From the NCBI GenBank assembly GCA_964547415.1, contig CAZJNX010000237.1:1-6681 (forward strand): DNA of 6,681 nucleotides, read 5' to 3'. Positions 5,511-6,681 of this stretch are shown piece by piece; positions within the stretch are counted from its first letter, which is position 1; each line of letters begins with the position of its first letter. This DNA comes from CAZJNX01 sp964547415 (GTDB lineage Bacteria; Pseudomonadota; Alphaproteobacteria; Rhizobiales; Amorphaceae). The notes under the pieces were generated by a model. That model ran no database searches, was not told the DNA's origin, and saw only the letters and a list, made by a program, of their open reading frames with translations. The position numbers were made by a program, and so were the translations under genes.

Positions 5511-6326
5511 TCACCCTGGAGAGACCTCGGCCGGGTCGAGGGCGAGGTGGAGGGCGAGGGCGAGTGTCGCGATGGCGGCGATGGGGGCGAGGAGGAGGCG
5601 CGGCGCCTCGAACAGGAACGGGCGGTATTCGTGGATCATCGCGCCCCACTCGGGGCGGCCGGTGTCCGCGGCGATCCCGAGGAAGCCGAGCGAGGATACG
5701 AGCACGACGGCGCGGGCTGCGTCCGCGCCGGCGAGCGCGCCCATCGGCCGGGCGATCGCCGGCGCGACGTGTCGCAGGATCGCCGAGGGGCGCGGCACGC
5801 CCATTGCTTCGGTGGCGCGGAAGTACGGCTCGGCCGCGATCCGCTCGACGAGCGCGGCGGTCACCAGCGCATAGGGCGCCCAGGCGCTCGCCGCGAGGGC
5901 GAACCCTGCCGTCGCAGGGCCGGCGCCGACCCCGGCGGCGGCGACGAGCGCGACGACCAGCGTCGGAAGGGCGAGTGCGGTCTCGGCGAGGCGCCGGACG
6001 ACCACCCGGGTGACCGGCGGTCCGAGCGCGATCGCTGCTCCGGCCGCCGTTCCGAGACCGAGGGTCGCGGCCAGCGCGACGGCGATGGCGAGGAGCGACG
6101 GGCCGGCGCCCGCGAGGAGACGCGAGGCGACGTCGCGGCCGAGATGATCGGTTCCGAGGAGGTGGCGGCCGTCGGGCGGCGCGAGCACCCGGTCGAGATC
6201 GATCGCGTGGGGGTCAGCCGGCTGCCAGAGGGCGCCGGCCGCGGCCGCGGCGAGGACGAGCCCGGCGCCAGCGAGGCGCCACCCCCACCGTGGCCGAGCG
6301 GCCGCGCGGGCGTCGCGCGCGCTCAT
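5511..6326 (-). CDS. ABC transporter permease, DppC/NikC-like
   Basis: An inner-membrane permease subunit of a binding-protein-dependent importer of the dipeptide/oligopeptide/nickel class. The 271-residue protein has a first membrane segment at about 16-34, then the DppC/OppC signature LLGTDHLGRDVASRLLAGA (56-74), further hydrophobic segments (about 76-102, 118-160, 205-218, 243-262), and the EAA loop ATEAMGVPRPSAILRHVAP (171-189) that contacts the ATPase. The ATG at 6326 overlaps the stop of the upstream permease as ATGA, indicating translational coupling, and sets the N-terminus at normal length; a longer reading would only add Arg/Pro-rich sequence antisense-like in character. The C-terminus ends LALDPAEVSPG and lacks the usual GD-x-LRD-x-LDPR ending, so it is slightly short. 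No ATPase or binding-protein gene follows, so those should lie beyond the right edge. Substrate cannot be told from the permease alone. Confidence 0.9.
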   Translation of the reverse strand: MSARDARAAARPRWGWRLAGAGLVLAAAAAGALWQPADPHAIDLDRVLAPPDGRHLLGTDHLGRDVASRLLAGAGPSLLAIAVALAATLGLGTAAGAAIALGPPVTRVVVRRLAETALALPTLVVALVAAAGVGAGPATAGFALAASAWAPYALVTAALVERIAAEPYFRATEAMGVPRPSAILRHVAPAIARPMGALAGADAARAVVLVSSLGFLGIAADTGRPEWGAMIHEYRPFLFEAPRLLLAPIAAIATLALALHLALDPAEVSPG

Positions 6327-6681
6327 TCCGCCAGCCGGGGGTCGAGGCGGCGGCGGACGAGGCTGGCGGCCTCGGCCGTGGCGACGATCCAAAGCGCGAC
6401 GATCGCCACGAACGCCTGGAGGACCGGGTAGTCGCGGGCGGCGACCGCCTCGACGACGCGGTCCGACAGGCCAGGAATACCGAACACGATCTCGGCGACC
6501 GCCGTGCCGCCGAGCACCCAGGCGAGTTCCGGCGTTACGGCGGCGAGCGTCGTCAGCCCCGCGTGCCGCCGGCCGTGCCGCCACAGGGCGGCGGCCGGCG
6601 ACAGCCCCTTGGCGAGGGCCGTCCGCATGAAGGGCGCGGCGGCGGCCTCCGAGAAGGCCGCGCGCGCGACCCGCGCCACCG
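6323..6681 (-). CDS. ABC transporter permease, DppB/NikB-like (C-terminal part)
   Basis: The gene is cut by the window edge; only about the last 118 residues are visible. They match the C-terminal half of DppB/NikB-type permeases. The EAA loop region starts ARVARAAFSEAAAAPFMRTA and continues AKGLSPAAALWRHGRR, followed by a membrane segment with ELAWVLGGTAVAEIVFGIPGL, then the family-typical ARDYPVLQAFV and the terminal LDPRLAE. With its ATGA-coupled partner downstream it forms the usual heteromeric permease pair of a peptide/nickel-type importer in the inner membrane. The true start lies beyond base 6681; an in-frame GTG at 6677-6679 is internal, not the start. The ligand is unknown. Confidence 0.9.
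   Translation of the reverse strand, partial: VARVARAAFSEAAAAPFMRTALAKGLSPAAALWRHGRRHAGLTTLAAVTPELAWVLGGTAVAEIVFGIPGLSDRVVEAVAARDYPVLQAFVAIVALWIVATAEAASLVRRRLDPRLAE

Noticed and set aside
5182..5649. A 155-codon minus-strand frame ending GDGIRTHDPNLGKVVLYP
   Set aside because: The ending is the antisense of tRNA-Gly in another frame, another well-known spurious protein signature.
5286..6431. A 381-codon plus-strand frame over the permease genes
   Set aside because: Antisense shadow of two ABC permease genes with ATGA coupling; composition is charged low-complexity with no domain.
6327..6584. N-terminal extension of the DppC/NikC-like permease to a start at 6584
   Set aside because: The extra 86 residues are out-of-frame reading of the upstream permease; the ATG at 6326 in the ATGA overlap gives the family's normal N-terminus.

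Overview
The window is very GC-rich, and its coding frames carry G or C at most third positions. The protein families, the URC-type uracil gene set and a CTTG(N)/CCATAT-type promoter point to an alphaproteobacterium, probably of the order Hyphomicrobiales. That placement is inferred from gene content and was not tested by a search.

Layout. Bases 1-65 are six perfect copies of a 10-bp tandem repeat plus a partial copy, cut by the window edge. Bases 66-450 hold no gene I can support, only GC-rich inverted repeats. From 3768 down to 479, on the minus strand, lies a three-gene cluster: an N-terminally extended GTP cyclohydrolase II homologue (URC1 type), a DUF1688/URC4 protein and uracil phosphoribosyltransferase (Upp, the counterpart of URC6). 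A hairpin follows upp. A 271-bp divergent intergenic region (3769-4039) separates this cluster from a plus-strand glucokinase gene, glk (4040-5068). A good promoter (5100-5128) then leads to tRNA-Gly(GCC) with encoded CCA (5171-5245). Next comes a short non-coding stretch with a perfect 12-bp inverted repeat. Two minus-strand ABC permease genes of the dipeptide/oligopeptide/nickel class fill the right end: a complete DppC/NikC-type gene, and the C-terminal part of a DppB/NikB-type gene that runs out of the window. Their stop and start codons overlap as ATGA.

How the genes work together. The minus-strand trio is the conserved core of the URC uracil catabolic pathway, first described in the yeast Lachancea kluyveri and also found in some bacteria. 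Upp would convert uracil and PRPP to UMP. URC1 and URC4 are thought to open and degrade the pyrimidine at the nucleotide level, releasing a urea-type product. The chemistry of URC1 and especially URC4 is, to my knowledge, incompletely settled. This cluster is the most biologically interesting content. Glucokinase, the glycine tRNA and the peptide/nickel-type transporter look like unrelated neighbours.

The main oddities are the altered PRPP loop of Upp (ATAHS where E. coli has ATGGS), the RibA-like enzyme with a modified nucleotide loop, the repeat structure just after the tRNA (possible integration scar), and the tandem array at the left edge.
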